A stretch of 64,000 bases of DNA from Gammaproteobacteria bacterium (GTDB lineage Bacteria; Pseudomonadota; Gammaproteobacteria; Burkholderiales; Burkholderiaceae_B): positions 124,001-188,000 of the forward strand of contig JAHIXK010000002.1 in assembly GCA_018815245.1 (NCBI GenBank), read 5' to 3'. Positions 1-8,711 of the stretch are shown here, in pieces. The notes under the pieces are model-generated. The model saw only the letters and a program-made list of their open reading frames with translations, ran no database searches and was not told the DNA's origin. A program made the position numbers and the translations under genes. The first letter of the stretch is position 1. Each line of letters opens with the position of its first letter.

Positions 1-494
1 GCTGTGCTTACCGGAAGATCGGTTTGCGCACGCACCTTGTCCAGATAGGCAATCATTTGTTGTGCACTCAAGTCTTTGCGCAAAATGGTTTCGTTGCCCA
101 CGACCATGCGGACAATGTTGTGCGGTGGGCTGTGGGCAATCTCGACAAGCCTTGCAAGTTCTTTGTTATTGGCATCCACATCGGCACTTAGCCAGGCACC
201 CAGGGCCACATTGATGTTGTGCTGTTGGGCAAGGCGGGGAATATCGCCAAACACGCCCGCCACGGTGTAGGTGCGCACTGCCCGGGTTTTGCCCTTCAGC
301 AAAGCCAGGTCGCGTGTGATGTCATCAACCGTCGGTTCGATGTTGTCAAGCGGACTTTGCCCTGCTTGATAGGGCGAGAATGCAAAACCGGGGATGACTT
401 TTGTCCAAGGCGGCTCCTGGACAGGCTGGTTGGTGTAACCATAGCTTCCAACAACCAATAAAACAAAAGCAAACAGTACAAAGATAGACGGCAT
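1..494 (-). CDS. GH17-like glycosidase / glucan synthesis protein, N-terminal part
   Basis: The frame opens at an ATG and runs off the left edge, so only about 164 residues are seen. It begins with a hydrophobic segment (residues 2-18) that would be a signal anchor. The rest resembles glycoside hydrolase family 17 domains, which in proteobacteria are often joined to beta-glucan glycosyltransferases. Supporting points are a PGFAFSPYQ start of the barrel and an MVVGNET segment, whose Glu is the usual acid/base position in that family. Whether a transferase domain follows cannot be seen. A role in beta-1,3-glucan metabolism is an inference from the family. Confidence 0.6.
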   Translation of the reverse strand, partial: MPSIFVLFAFVLLVVGSYGYTNQPVQEPPWTKVIPGFAFSPYQAGQSPLDNIEPTVDDITRDLALLKGKTRAVRTYTVAGVFGDIPRLAQQHNINVALGAWLSADVDANNKELARLVEIAHSPPHNIVRMVVGNETILRKDLSAQQMIAYLDKVRAQTDLPVST

Positions 495-604
495 GGGTGA
501 AGCTCAAGAAACCAGGTGAAATCCGGAAAACAGATTTACATTGATTATAGGTTCACCTTTAGGTTGCGGTTGGTTTTCTGTATTCGCAGCCAGGCACGTT
601 CCGG

Positions 605-1588
605 TTACAAGGTTCGACCAAAGTTACCACGAAAAAAGGCTTCCAGCCGCAAAGTCAACGCAAGGTAGGGGTCCCGACCGCCTTCGGTCGGAAAATGAAC
701 TTCAGGAATAATGTCCACAAACAGGATATTTTTGTGGATGTCGCGCCTGTAGTAGGCTTGCAAAACGTAGTCCTTGATGGTGTTCTCGCCCCTGTCCTCG
801 CCCACCACAATCAGGGCGTAACGAAGCGCGGTGCGCGAATCCAGAATTCGGTTGATTTCCGCGGTTTGTGAAAACACCACGGAACCCCGCATTTCTTCAT
901 ATTCAACATAGGTTTGAAACCGCAACGAAAGGTCTTGCTCCAGTGGTTTGTTGACATCGAAGTTGGTGCGCACCTGCAGACCGCGCTGATTAAACTGCGT
1001 GACCCGGCTTAGTGAATTGATTTGCCATTTGCTTTCGCTAAAATTCCATTGCCGCGCAGCGGAGTACCGAACATAGGGGTCCAGCGGCGAACCAAACTTC
1101 ACCCCCAAACCCAGGCCTTGAACCCAGGCTTGAGTAGGGTCTTTCGAGGATCGCTGCTCCAGCCCCACCGCGGAATTGTTGGTGTCGAAACGCTCACCGC
1201 CGCGCACCTCTCGAACCCCTTGCTCGGTCAATCGCCCCAAAGGTTCTTCAATATCGCTTTCGATAATCAGGCGCAATCGCTTTTTGGTGGTGGGCAGATC
1301 CACACGAAAACGCACGCTGGGATCCAGCTTGGATTCACCGGGTTGCAGACGTTGATCCAGAGCCACACGCAAAAAAGACTGGTTCTCGACAAAAAGACTG
1401 TCATCGGTACCAAAAAATTGGTCAAGGTTGCGGGCCGTGTTGTCCACAAAACGGGTCAGGTCATAGTGCACCGGCTCAAACTTCTCTTGAAGCCACACAG
1501 GCAAATCGCTTTCGGTGCTCTCGGCATTGGCGTGAGCACCAGAAAACAACAATACGATTCCAAACGCCAAGGCGCATTGTTTGTTCAT
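605..1588 (-). CDS. Conserved hypothetical exported protein, probably outer membrane
   Basis: The 327-residue product starts with a clear signal peptide that ends near the AHANAES segment (about residue 22). The mature part is rich in alternating polar and hydrophobic stretches with many Arg, Tyr and Phe, for example VRYSAARQWNFS and YVLQAYYRRDI, and it ends in a strand-like segment. This fits a beta-barrel or beta-sandwich envelope protein, but I recognise no named family. The gene reads in the same direction as the GH17-like gene and may share its transcript. An AGGAG lies about 40 nt upstream of the ATG, too far to serve it, so the start is tentative. Confidence 0.5.
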   Translation of the reverse strand: MNKQCALAFGIVLLFSGAHANAESTESDLPVWLQEKFEPVHYDLTRFVDNTARNLDQFFGTDDSLFVENQSFLRVALDQRLQPGESKLDPSVRFRVDLPTTKKRLRLIIESDIEEPLGRLTEQGVREVRGGERFDTNNSAVGLEQRSSKDPTQAWVQGLGLGVKFGSPLDPYVRYSAARQWNFSESKWQINSLSRVTQFNQRGLQVRTNFDVNKPLEQDLSLRFQTYVEYEEMRGSVVFSQTAEINRILDSRTALRYALIVVGEDRGENTIKDYVLQAYYRRDIHKNILFVDIIPEVHFPTEGGRDPYLALTLRLEAFFRGNFGRTL

Positions 1589-1870
1589 GAATCGATCAAT
1601 TCGGTGGTGGATACTGCGCTCAAAATTTTCTCCTGAACGGACTGTCTACTTTACGAGAATGCTCACTTCCAATGTACGCGCTAAAACAAAGCGTTGTAAG
1701 TCCCCGGATCTAGTGATAAACGTGCAAAAACCGGATGAGTTTACTCGATTGAACGACAACGCAAACAAACCATGACAACCCCATAGTGAGGGATAAAAAA
1801 CGCCAAAATTTCTCACCCTCACCTTGTTTCTCGTAGCATATGAAAATTACTGTTCGAGCCGGACCGCTGC

Positions 1871-2248
1871 ATGAAACCCGTAATTTTCTGCCTTGAAGAC
1901 TTTGAGATGCACCGCTTTGTGCTGGAAACTCATTTGACACGCCTGCTGGAAGACCGCGTCGAAGTGCGCTACTTCCGAAGCCTGGCCCAATTAAAAGCCT
2001 CCAACAGCAACTGCCAACTGCTTATTTCAGACCTGAATGTCAGCGACTCCAAAGCGGAAAACACTGCGCAATTTTTGCTTGAATACTGCGAACACACGCC
2101 TGTTATTGTTCAGTCTTCAGACCCCGACCTGCCAGAACAGCTTGAAATGAAGGCACCCGGCCGAATTTACGCTGCGGAAAAAGGTGGACATGGGCAACGG
2201 TTTGCAGACGCGATTGAACACTTCATGACACACAAGCATGGTGTGTAA
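1871..2248 (+). CDS. Stand-alone response regulator receiver domain protein
   Basis: The 125-residue product is a receiver domain and nothing else. The acidic pair E9/D10 follows strand 1, D54 in LLISDLNV fits the phosphoacceptor, S82/S83 fits the switch Ser/Thr, and K104 in AAEKGG fits the conserved Lys. There is no output domain, so it would act CheY-like by protein contact or as a phosphate sink. No histidine kinase is adjacent. There is no good ribosome-binding site before the ATG. The partner kinase and the target are unknown. Confidence 0.65.
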   Translation: MKPVIFCLEDFEMHRFVLETHLTRLLEDRVEVRYFRSLAQLKASNSNCQLLISDLNVSDSKAENTAQFLLEYCEHTPVIVQSSDPDLPEQLEMKAPGRIYAAEKGGHGQRFADAIEHFMTHKHGV

Positions 2249-2345
2249 CCAAATCGACCAGTGGCGCGAATAGGCTTGGGTAGGCCATTGAACTTGTCAG
2301 GTCTGCGGGCACTCCAACCGACACTTTATTGCAGACCAAGCCACC

Positions 2346-3146
2346 ATGTTGAAAACCACCCGAAAATTTTTCCTGCTGTTTGTACTTTTATTCAGTACCA
2401 CAGGCTTTGCAGCCGATTTTGACCACAACTACAACACCTGGAATGAGTTGTTGCAAAAGCATGTGAAGTGGCTGCCAGACAACAAACAATCGCGCGTAGA
2501 CTACGCCGGCTTCCAAAAAGACCGCGAAACCCTGAAACAAGTGCTGGGCCAATGGTCTGCGGTAAGCCAAACAGAATTCAATGCATTCAGTAAAAACCAG
2601 CAAATGGCATTTTTGATCAATGCTTACAATGGTTTTACTATTGAACTGATTCTGACAAAGTACCCGAAGATCAAATCCATCAAGGAAATTGGCGGGGTGT
2701 TCAGCAGCCCTTGGAAACAGGAGTTTTTTACACTGCTGGGGAAAAAGCACCACCTGGACTGGATTGAACATGAGCAACTTCGCCCACGGTACAACGACCC
2801 CCGTGTGCACGCGGCCGTGAATTGCGCCAGCATTGGCTGCCCTGCCCTGCGCAACGAGGCATTTACTGCCACACAATTGAATGCACAACTGAACGATGGC
2901 ATGCGCCGCTTTGTGGCCGACCCCAGCCGCAACCGCGTGAAGAATGGCGAACTTCAAATCAGCCCAATTTTTAAATGGTTCGCTGAAGACTTTCAAAAAG
3001 GTCATCAAGGTTTCAAGGAAGTTAAAGATGTATTTGCAAGATGGGCAAAAGACATGAGCGATTCACCAGAAATAGTCGATAAAATCGCATCCAAATCGTT
3101 GCCAATTGCGTATAGCGATTACGACTGGTCACTCAATGACATTTAG
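2346..3146 (+). CDS. Exported DUF547 domain protein
   Basis: The product has 266 residues. A signal peptide covers residues 1-22 (LLFVLLFSTTGFAA) and a DUF547 domain fills most of the remainder. Diagnostic pieces are the DYAGF start, the NQQMAFLINAYNGFTI block and the Cys-containing NCASIGCPALR block. The biochemical role of DUF547 is not established; the Cys and His residues of the NCAS block suggest a fold of papain-like ancestry, which is inference. The stop codon overlaps the putative GTG of the next gene (TAGTG), so the pair is probably translationally coupled. Confidence 0.75.
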   Translation: MLKTTRKFFLLFVLLFSTTGFAADFDHNYNTWNELLQKHVKWLPDNKQSRVDYAGFQKDRETLKQVLGQWSAVSQTEFNAFSKNQQMAFLINAYNGFTIELILTKYPKIKSIKEIGGVFSSPWKQEFFTLLGKKHHLDWIEHEQLRPRYNDPRVHAAVNCASIGCPALRNEAFTATQLNAQLNDGMRRFVADPSRNRVKNGELQISPIFKWFAEDFQKGHQGFKEVKDVFARWAKDMSDSPEIVDKIASKSLPIAYSDYDWSLNDI

Positions 3147-4549
3147 TGAACCGCCAGAAAACTGCCCTGCTGCGAGACAATACGCCCAACATGCCACATC
3201 CAAAAACACTGCTGCTGTTCAATTACGACTGGGATGAACAAGGCGCCAAACGACTTCAGTCACATTGGCCCAGCGTGGTGTCCGGGTTTGACCTGTTCAC
3301 GTTTCCAAGCAATGCGCGCCTGCTTTGGTTTGACACTGAACGTTTTGTGGCCAAAGCCGCTGTGCTGGCCAAACTGACTGGCGCCAAAGCGGTTTCGTCC
3401 AATCACGAACAATTCGGCGCGTTGTGTGCCGCCCTGCTGGCGGAAAAAATGGGATGGCCCGGTACCCCGGTGAAGGCAATTCTGGCTTGCCAGCACAAAC
3501 TTTATGCCCGCGAGGTTCTGGAACGCGTTGCCCCTGAGGCGAATCTTCCATTTGCCCGGCTTGACGCAGCCTACGGTGGCCCCGTGCCCAATCACATTGA
3601 GTACCCGCAATTTGTAAAACCCGTGAAGGCAGCTTTCTCGGTGCTGTCCAGGCAAGTTCGAAGCGAGCATGAACTGCACGCCCACACACGCTTTGGCCCA
3701 TGGGAATTGTGGGTCATCAAGCATCTGGTTGAGCCCTTTGAACGCGTTGCCAAAAAGCGCCTGCCACAGGCGGGCACAGCCCACAGCATGTTGCTGGAAG
3801 CACCCATGCGTGGCCGCCAGTACAACCTGGATGGTTACGTGTGGCGCGGACAGGTTCGAAAGCTGGGTGTGGTGGACGAAGTGATGTACCCCAACACCGA
3901 CGCATTCATGCGCTTTGAATACCCCAGCAAACTGAACGACGCGGTACAAGATCGCGCGCACGACATTGCGCGGCGGTTTCTCGAGGCTGTCGGGTTCGAT
4001 CATGGCCTGTTCAACATGGAATTTTTCCACGATGAATCCAGCGATAAAATCACCGTGATCGAATTCAACCCGCGCATGGCCTCGCAGTTTTCTGACCTGT
4101 ATTTGCGTGTGGACGGGATTGACTTGCATGAAATTGCATTCGCCCTGGCTCACAACATGGACCCTGCCACCTTGGGCAAAACAGAACCCACTTCAGGGGC
4201 GGCTGCCAGCTTTGTGTATCGAACACTGGAACAGACTGCTGCGGTGAGCTTTCCAAATTTTCTGCAACGCAACAGCTTCTGGAAATCGTTTCCCGACGCG
4301 TTGCTGTTTGAGTACCCCAAAGACGCAAAAGAACTGCAGCGAGATTTCAAATGGTTGCGCAGCTACCGCTACGGCATCATGCACTTGGGCGGTGAAAACG
4401 CCCGCCACTTGCGCCTGCGCTGCGAACAAGCCAGCGCCATATTGGGTTGGCCAGCGCCTTATTTCGAGGATGCGCGGGAAATGACCGCAGACACAATTCC
4501 AGATTCTGTGGAACTGTTTCCGTGCGCGCAGGTCAGTTCACCGACGTGA
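3146..4549 (+). CDS. ATP-grasp domain protein
   Basis: An N-terminal Rossmann-like part (TLLLFNYDWDEQGAKRL) is followed by an ATP-grasp fold. The segments PQFVKPVKAAFSVLS (lysine of the nucleotide site), NLDGYVWRG and ITVIEFNPRMASQF (metal-binding Glu and Asn) are typical. Such enzymes make an acyl phosphate and join it to an amine or thiol, but the substrate here cannot be told. The GTG overlaps the upstream DUF547 stop. An ATG at 3191 starts directly before the Rossmann strand and is an equally good start. Neither has a convincing ribosome-binding site. The downstream neighbour is a YHS lipoprotein. Confidence 0.7.
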   Translation: MNRQKTALLRDNTPNMPHPKTLLLFNYDWDEQGAKRLQSHWPSVVSGFDLFTFPSNARLLWFDTERFVAKAAVLAKLTGAKAVSSNHEQFGALCAALLAEKMGWPGTPVKAILACQHKLYAREVLERVAPEANLPFARLDAAYGGPVPNHIEYPQFVKPVKAAFSVLSRQVRSEHELHAHTRFGPWELWVIKHLVEPFERVAKKRLPQAGTAHSMLLEAPMRGRQYNLDGYVWRGQVRKLGVVDEVMYPNTDAFMRFEYPSKLNDAVQDRAHDIARRFLEAVGFDHGLFNMEFFHDESSDKITVIEFNPRMASQFSDLYLRVDGIDLHEIAFALAHNMDPATLGKTEPTSGAAASFVYRTLEQTAAVSFPNFLQRNSFWKSFPDALLFEYPKDAKELQRDFKWLRSYRYGIMHLGGENARHLRLRCEQASAILGWPAPYFEDAREMTADTIPDSVELFPCAQVSSPT

Positions 4550-4569
4550 ATCAATTTTAGTACAGGAGA

Positions 4570-5175
4570 ATGGTTTTGAGATTTTTACCCACACACAAAC
4601 TACTGATCGCGGGCAGTTTGATTATTGGTCTGAGCGGCTGCGGCGCGATGACCGCCCAAAACCCGGCCAGCGACCTAAGCCCGGTCAACGCAGCAGAAAT
4701 GGAAGGCGCGGATCGCTTGATGCTGTTTGGTGCGGACGTGGTGGCTTACTTCACGCAAAATGCTTACGTGCAGGGAAACGCCCTGTACGCCAGCAAGTAT
4801 CAGGATGTAGACTTTCACTTCTCCAGCGCAGAACACAAAGCGATGTTTGATGCGGAACCTGAAAAATTCCTGCCCCAGTACGGTGGCTACTGCGCCAACG
4901 GCATCATGTTTGGCATCCCATGGGGCGGCAATGCCAGCGACTTCAAAATGGTCGACGGCAAGCTGTATATCTTTGGTGGTGAAGTGTCACAAGCGGCTTT
5001 TGAACTGGAACTGGAAAAGAATATCGCCCTGGCTGATAAATACTGGGAACAGGAAGTGAAAGGCAACAACAGTTTTATTCAGCGTGCCAAACGCCTGGTG
5101 GTGCGGGTGCCGCATTACAAGAGCGGCGAGGAACAAGCTGCCGAGGTTCAGGCAGCAGGAAAAACAGGAAGCTGA
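4570..5175 (+). CDS. YHS domain lipoprotein
   Basis: The 201-residue product has a lipoprotein signal with a lipobox ending in C24 (IGLSGCG). It then carries a YHS-like domain: GADVVAYFTQ, the paired DVDFHFSSAEHKAMFDAEPE block and the PQYGGYCANGI block. Members of this group are periplasmic proteins, some thought to bind metals. The AGGAG at 4564-4568 is only one base from the ATG but lies 7 nt before an in-frame TTG at 4576, so that TTG may be the true start. The gene is last on the plus strand before the convergent transporter operon. Confidence 0.7.
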   Translation: MVLRFLPTHKLLIAGSLIIGLSGCGAMTAQNPASDLSPVNAAEMEGADRLMLFGADVVAYFTQNAYVQGNALYASKYQDVDFHFSSAEHKAMFDAEPEKFLPQYGGYCANGIMFGIPWGGNASDFKMVDGKLYIFGGEVSQAAFELELEKNIALADKYWEQEVKGNNSFIQRAKRLVVRVPHYKSGEEQAAEVQAAGKTGS

Positions 5176-5208
5176 ATGCTGGGGCCAGATTGACCAATTC
5201 CTTGCGTG

Positions 5209-6033
5209 TTAATTCATCAATCTGGTTCGGCTGAAGTAACTGAGCACATCCACCAACGCCACCAATATCATCATCGACAACAGCACGGTGCTGGTTTCGG
5301 CCATCTGGAACAGCCCCATGTGGTAAGACAACATTTGCCCCAATCCGCCTGCGCCAACCACACCCAGCACAGCGGCTGCGCGAATGTTGTTTTCCCAGCG
5401 GTACAAGGTGTAGCTTATTAATTGCGGCAACACTTGCGGAAATGTGGCGTACCAAAACACCGCCACAGAACCCACCCCCCGTGCGCGCAAGGCGAAGGCG
5501 GGTTGGTCGGTCGCATTTTCGATGCTTTCCGCAAACAGACGCCCCAACACCCCCGTGGTGTGCAAAGCCAATGCGAAAGTACCTGCAAATGGCCCCAGCC
5601 CGACGGCGATCAGCAACAAGGCTGCCCACACCAATTCAGGAATGCTGCGCAACACATTCAACACGCCGCGGCTTAAAGTGCGCCAACGCGCGGGGTCTTC
5701 AGCATAGGTTTTGCTGGCGGGCAAGGCCCACAGCAAACCAAATATGACCGCCAGCAAAGTGCCCAATGCGGACATGGCCAGGGTTTCAACCGTAGCCCAT
5801 GCCACTTTGGCAACAAATGCCGGTTCAAAATTCGGGGTCAGCAGCTCGCCGATGAATTTGCCCATGCGGGCCATTGCATCCATGGATGCAAAACGCTCCC
5901 ACTGCAAATCAAGGCTCCAGAAGCTTAGAACCACCAACACAAGCAAGCCAAATACCATCCAGCAAGATTTGCAACGCGCATCAAAAATAGGCGCAGGCAG
6001 TTTAGGGGCAGAATCATTCATGGGTTTGCTCAT
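5209..6033 (-). CDS. PhnE-type ABC transporter permease 2
   Basis: An inner-membrane permease of the phosphonate/phosphite/selenate superfamily. It has several membrane helices and the cytoplasmic coupling segment near GVVGAGGLGQMLSYHM, which matches the EAA-like loop of PhnE proteins. The ATG at 6033 overlaps the TGA of the preceding permease gene (ATGA) and has GGAG 9 nt upstream, so it is preferred over a TTG at 6054. It is the last gene of a four-gene operon and pairs with the first permease to form the channel. The substrate is judged from the binding protein, not from this gene. Confidence 0.85.
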   Translation of the reverse strand: MSKPMNDSAPKLPAPIFDARCKSCWMVFGLLVLVVLSFWSLDLQWERFASMDAMARMGKFIGELLTPNFEPAFVAKVAWATVETLAMSALGTLLAVIFGLLWALPASKTYAEDPARWRTLSRGVLNVLRSIPELVWAALLLIAVGLGPFAGTFALALHTTGVLGRLFAESIENATDQPAFALRARGVGSVAVFWYATFPQVLPQLISYTLYRWENNIRAAAVLGVVGAGGLGQMLSYHMGLFQMAETSTVLLSMMILVALVDVLSYFSRTRLMN

Positions 6034-6872
6034 GCCAGTGCGCTCCGCAACCAACTGCTGACACGGTCAGCAAGCCAGACCAGAAATACGAACACCAGCA
6101 ACATGGTACCCACTTCGCCACCCGCAAACATTTTCATTGAGGAATCCAGTTGTTGGCCCAAACCACCTGCGCCAACAAACCCCAATACAGCCGAAGACCG
6201 AATGGCGCATTCCCACCGGTACACGGTGTAGCTGGCCAATTCCGCCGCATTCTGAGGCAATGCACCATAAAAAAAGGCCTGCAAACGACCACTGCCATTG
6301 CGCAGCAAATTCTGCGACACATGGACGTCTCCCGATTCCAGAATGTCAGCATACACTTTGCCCAACATACCGCCGTAGGTCAGTGCAATGGCCAACACTC
6401 CCGAAGTGGGGCCCAGGCCGACCACCCGCACAAACACCAGCGCCCAGATCAATTCAGGCACACTACGCAGCACAATAGCCACCCAACGCACCAGCTGACG
6501 AAGCACCGAGGGCAAAGGGGCCATGCGACCAGAAATGGCGGAAATGGAAATGACACGCACCGACAACAATGCAATAGGAACAGCAAGCAGCCAGGCCAGG
6601 GCCAAGCCCGCGGTGGCAATGGCCACTGTGCGCCATGCCTCTTTGGCCACCATGGTCAAAAACTCAGGATCAGTTTTCGGGGGAACCATGTCGCCCAGAA
6701 AGTTCAGTGTTGGGCGCAGGTTGTCTTCGTCCAGCAATATCCAGGGACGAAACTCGGTGAGCTGAAACATCGGCCACACCAACACAATGGCAGCCAAAAA
6801 CCAGAACACCCGCATGGACCACGCCGGGTCCCGCAGGGCGGGGGTTTTGCTGCTTGCAGACACGCTACTCAT
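6030..6872 (-). CDS. PhnE-type ABC transporter permease 1
   Basis: A 280-residue permease homologous to the next gene. It shows the same coupling loop (GFVGAGGLGQQLDSSM) and the RSVPELIWALVFVRVVGLG segment seen in both copies, so the two probably arose by duplication and form a heterodimeric channel. It is preceded by the ATPase gene with a 4-nt gap and overlaps the following permease by 4 nt. Operons of this superfamily often carry two permease genes. No C-P lyase or phosphonatase gene is present nearby, which argues against a dedicated phosphonate role. Confidence 0.85.
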   Translation of the reverse strand: MSSVSASSKTPALRDPAWSMRVFWFLAAIVLVWPMFQLTEFRPWILLDEDNLRPTLNFLGDMVPPKTDPEFLTMVAKEAWRTVAIATAGLALAWLLAVPIALLSVRVISISAISGRMAPLPSVLRQLVRWVAIVLRSVPELIWALVFVRVVGLGPTSGVLAIALTYGGMLGKVYADILESGDVHVSQNLLRNGSGRLQAFFYGALPQNAAELASYTVYRWECAIRSSAVLGFVGAGGLGQQLDSSMKMFAGGEVGTMLLVFVFLVWLADRVSSWLRSALA

Positions 6873-6876
6873 CAGT

Positions 6877-7707
6877 TCACCTGCAATTCATCGCCACTGG
6901 TGCGGGTTTGTTCTGAGTGGGTGGGCGTTCCGGCGCGGGGCCAGTCAGCTCGTCCAGGTGCTGGGCGTACAGATCGACCAGCCGTTGTTCGGTCACTTCG
7001 CTGGCGGGCAGATCGAAGACCACTTCGCCGTCACGCAGACCAATAATTCTCGGAAAGTGCTTCAACGCCATGTCCACCTGGTGCAGTGTGGAAATCAGGG
7101 TAGCCCCTTGCTCCCGGGCAACCTCGGCCAGTGTTTGCATGGCTTGTTCCGCCCGCGCGGGGTCTAAAGCCGACAAAGGTTCATCCACCAAAAACATGTT
7201 TGCGCCCGACACCAAACCGCGAGCCAGGCCAACCCGCTGACGCTCGCCACCGGAAAGCCGGTCAACCCGCTCGAACAACTTTTCTGACAAATCAAAACGC
7301 GCCAGCGCTGCGTGCGCTGCACCCGTGTCAATCGGATAAAACAAACTTCGCAGGCTGGTCCACAAGCCCATGTGCGGCAGCTTGCCTGCCAACACCGCGG
7401 TGACCACGCGTTGCCGTGGGGGCAAAGGTGGAACCTGGGGTGCCAAAAACAAATTGCGGCGCACATTGCGAAGCCCGCGTTTGTTCAAGCTCCAGGGGTT
7501 GGTGTGGTCAAGCAGCACCTTGCCCGCAACCGGCTCAAGCGCGCAGGCCAACAGGTGCAACAAAGTTGTTTTACCGGCCCCAGAGGGGCCGATGATGGCG
7601 ACCTGCTCGCCCGCCTGCACTGAAAAACTAACGTTCTTCAGTGCAGGCGGCGTGTCGCGGCCAGCCGCCGGATGGCGGCCAGCAATTTGCTGCAGTTCAA
7701 TGATCAC
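6877..7707 (-). CDS. PhnC-type ABC transporter ATP-binding protein
   Basis: A 276-residue ABC ATPase. It shows Walker A GPSGAGKTT, the signature LSGGERQRVGLARGL, Walker B with MFLVDEPLSALDP, and the switch His in STLHQVDMAL. The length and the YAQHLDELT tail fit PhnC-like subunits. The ATG overlaps the stop of the binding-protein gene (ATGA). It should energise the two following permeases. The name refers to the superfamily only; the transported oxyanion is inferred from the binding protein and the nearby selenium genes. Confidence 0.88.
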   Translation of the reverse strand: MIIELQQIAGRHPAAGRDTPPALKNVSFSVQAGEQVAIIGPSGAGKTTLLHLLACALEPVAGKVLLDHTNPWSLNKRGLRNVRRNLFLAPQVPPLPPRQRVVTAVLAGKLPHMGLWTSLRSLFYPIDTGAAHAALARFDLSEKLFERVDRLSGGERQRVGLARGLVSGANMFLVDEPLSALDPARAEQAMQTLAEVAREQGATLISTLHQVDMALKHFPRIIGLRDGEVVFDLPASEVTEQRLVDLYAQHLDELTGPAPERPPTQNKPAPVAMNCR

Positions 7708-8573
7708 TTCAGCAGACCCGCCGCACGTGCAGCACTTTCAATGCCGGCATAGTTGTCCACCTTGGTGGGAATGAATTTTGTTGCGCGTTGCAATTCAAGA
7801 ATTTCCTTGCCTTGGGGCGTTGACGGGTCCAGCGCCAGGAAAGCATCCACAATCTTCTTGCGGGTTTCCGCTGGCACGCCGCTGTGTACGGTCCAGTTGT
7901 AATCGTAATACGCCGGGGTGGTGTAAATCACGCGCACCTTGGCAGGGTCTACTTTTTTATCTGCCACAAACTTTTCCCACACGGAAATATTCAATGCGCC
8001 TGCATCCACTTTACCTGCGGCCACCGCGGCAATGGTGGCATCGTGTGCGCCGGAAAACGACACGCGTTTGAAATCCTTGTCCGGGTCAATTTTGGCCACG
8101 GTGTTCAAGTAGCTACGGGGCATCAAGTGCCCGGAAGTGCTGGAAGGTGAACCAAAGGCGACGCTTTTGCCTTTGAGATCGCTTAAGGCCTTTACTTTGG
8201 GATTGTTGGTGATGAAGACCGATTTGAATTGTTCGTCTTCAGCACGCTGAATTAGCGGGATTACCTGGCCATTGGAGCGTACATTGGCCTGAACAAACGT
8301 GAAGCCGCCAAACCAGGCCATGTCCACTTGCTTGTTCGCCAGCGCTTCGACAGAGGCGGCGTAATCCGTTACGGGGGTGTACTCGACTTTCATGCCAAGC
8401 TTGTCAGAAAGGTATTTCATCAAAGGAGCGGCCTTGCGGGCCAATTCGGTGGGTGATTCGTCCGGTATGGCGGTGACTCTGAACACTTGTTCCGCGTGCG
8501 CTAAACCGGCCAAACCGATCATGGCGCAAGTCATCAGACACTTGAATGTACGGGAGGGTGAAAAGCTGATCAT
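7704..8573 (-). CDS. Periplasmic binding protein, putative selenate/phosphonate-type ABC transporter
   Basis: The 289-residue product has a Sec signal peptide ending near GLAHAEQ and then a PhnD-superfamily binding domain. Several segments (FRVTAIPDESPTELARK, AWFGGFTFVQA, FGSPSSTSGHLMPRSY, VSFSGAHDATIAAVAAGKVD, YYDYNWTVHSG, TKFIPTKVDNYAGIE) match my recollection of the clade annotated as putative selenate-binding proteins, which is found near selD. It leads the operon, with AAGGAG before the ATG. Upstream and divergent is egtD, and senB and selD lie a few kb away. Binding of selenate or selenite is an inference; phosphate, phosphite or phosphonate cannot be excluded by eye. Confidence 0.75.
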   Translation of the reverse strand: MISFSPSRTFKCLMTCAMIGLAGLAHAEQVFRVTAIPDESPTELARKAAPLMKYLSDKLGMKVEYTPVTDYAASVEALANKQVDMAWFGGFTFVQANVRSNGQVIPLIQRAEDEQFKSVFITNNPKVKALSDLKGKSVAFGSPSSTSGHLMPRSYLNTVAKIDPDKDFKRVSFSGAHDATIAAVAAGKVDAGALNISVWEKFVADKKVDPAKVRVIYTTPAYYDYNWTVHSGVPAETRKKIVDAFLALDPSTPQGKEILELQRATKFIPTKVDNYAGIESAARAAGLLK

Positions 8574-8711
8574 TTTAAACTCCTTGTTGATTAAAACACC
8601 GCCGCCGCATGGCAGAAATTTCAGTATAGGTTAGAAAATAAGGCACAATCCTTGTATAGACTCGAGGCGGCTTTTTGATTACTGCCCACTTCATTATTAC
8701 ACTGACGAAAT

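Noticed and set aside
5185-5225. Inverted repeat CCAGATTGA / TCAATCTGG between the YHS gene and the permease
   Set aside because: The arms are short, the loop is long and one arm lies in coding sequence; no T run makes it a terminator.
5209-8573. Phosphonate transporter phnCDE feeding phosphonate degradation
   Set aside because: No C-P lyase, phosphonatase or phosphite dehydrogenase gene is nearby, and the binding protein looks closer to the putative selenate clade. The Phn-type names are kept only for the superfamily.
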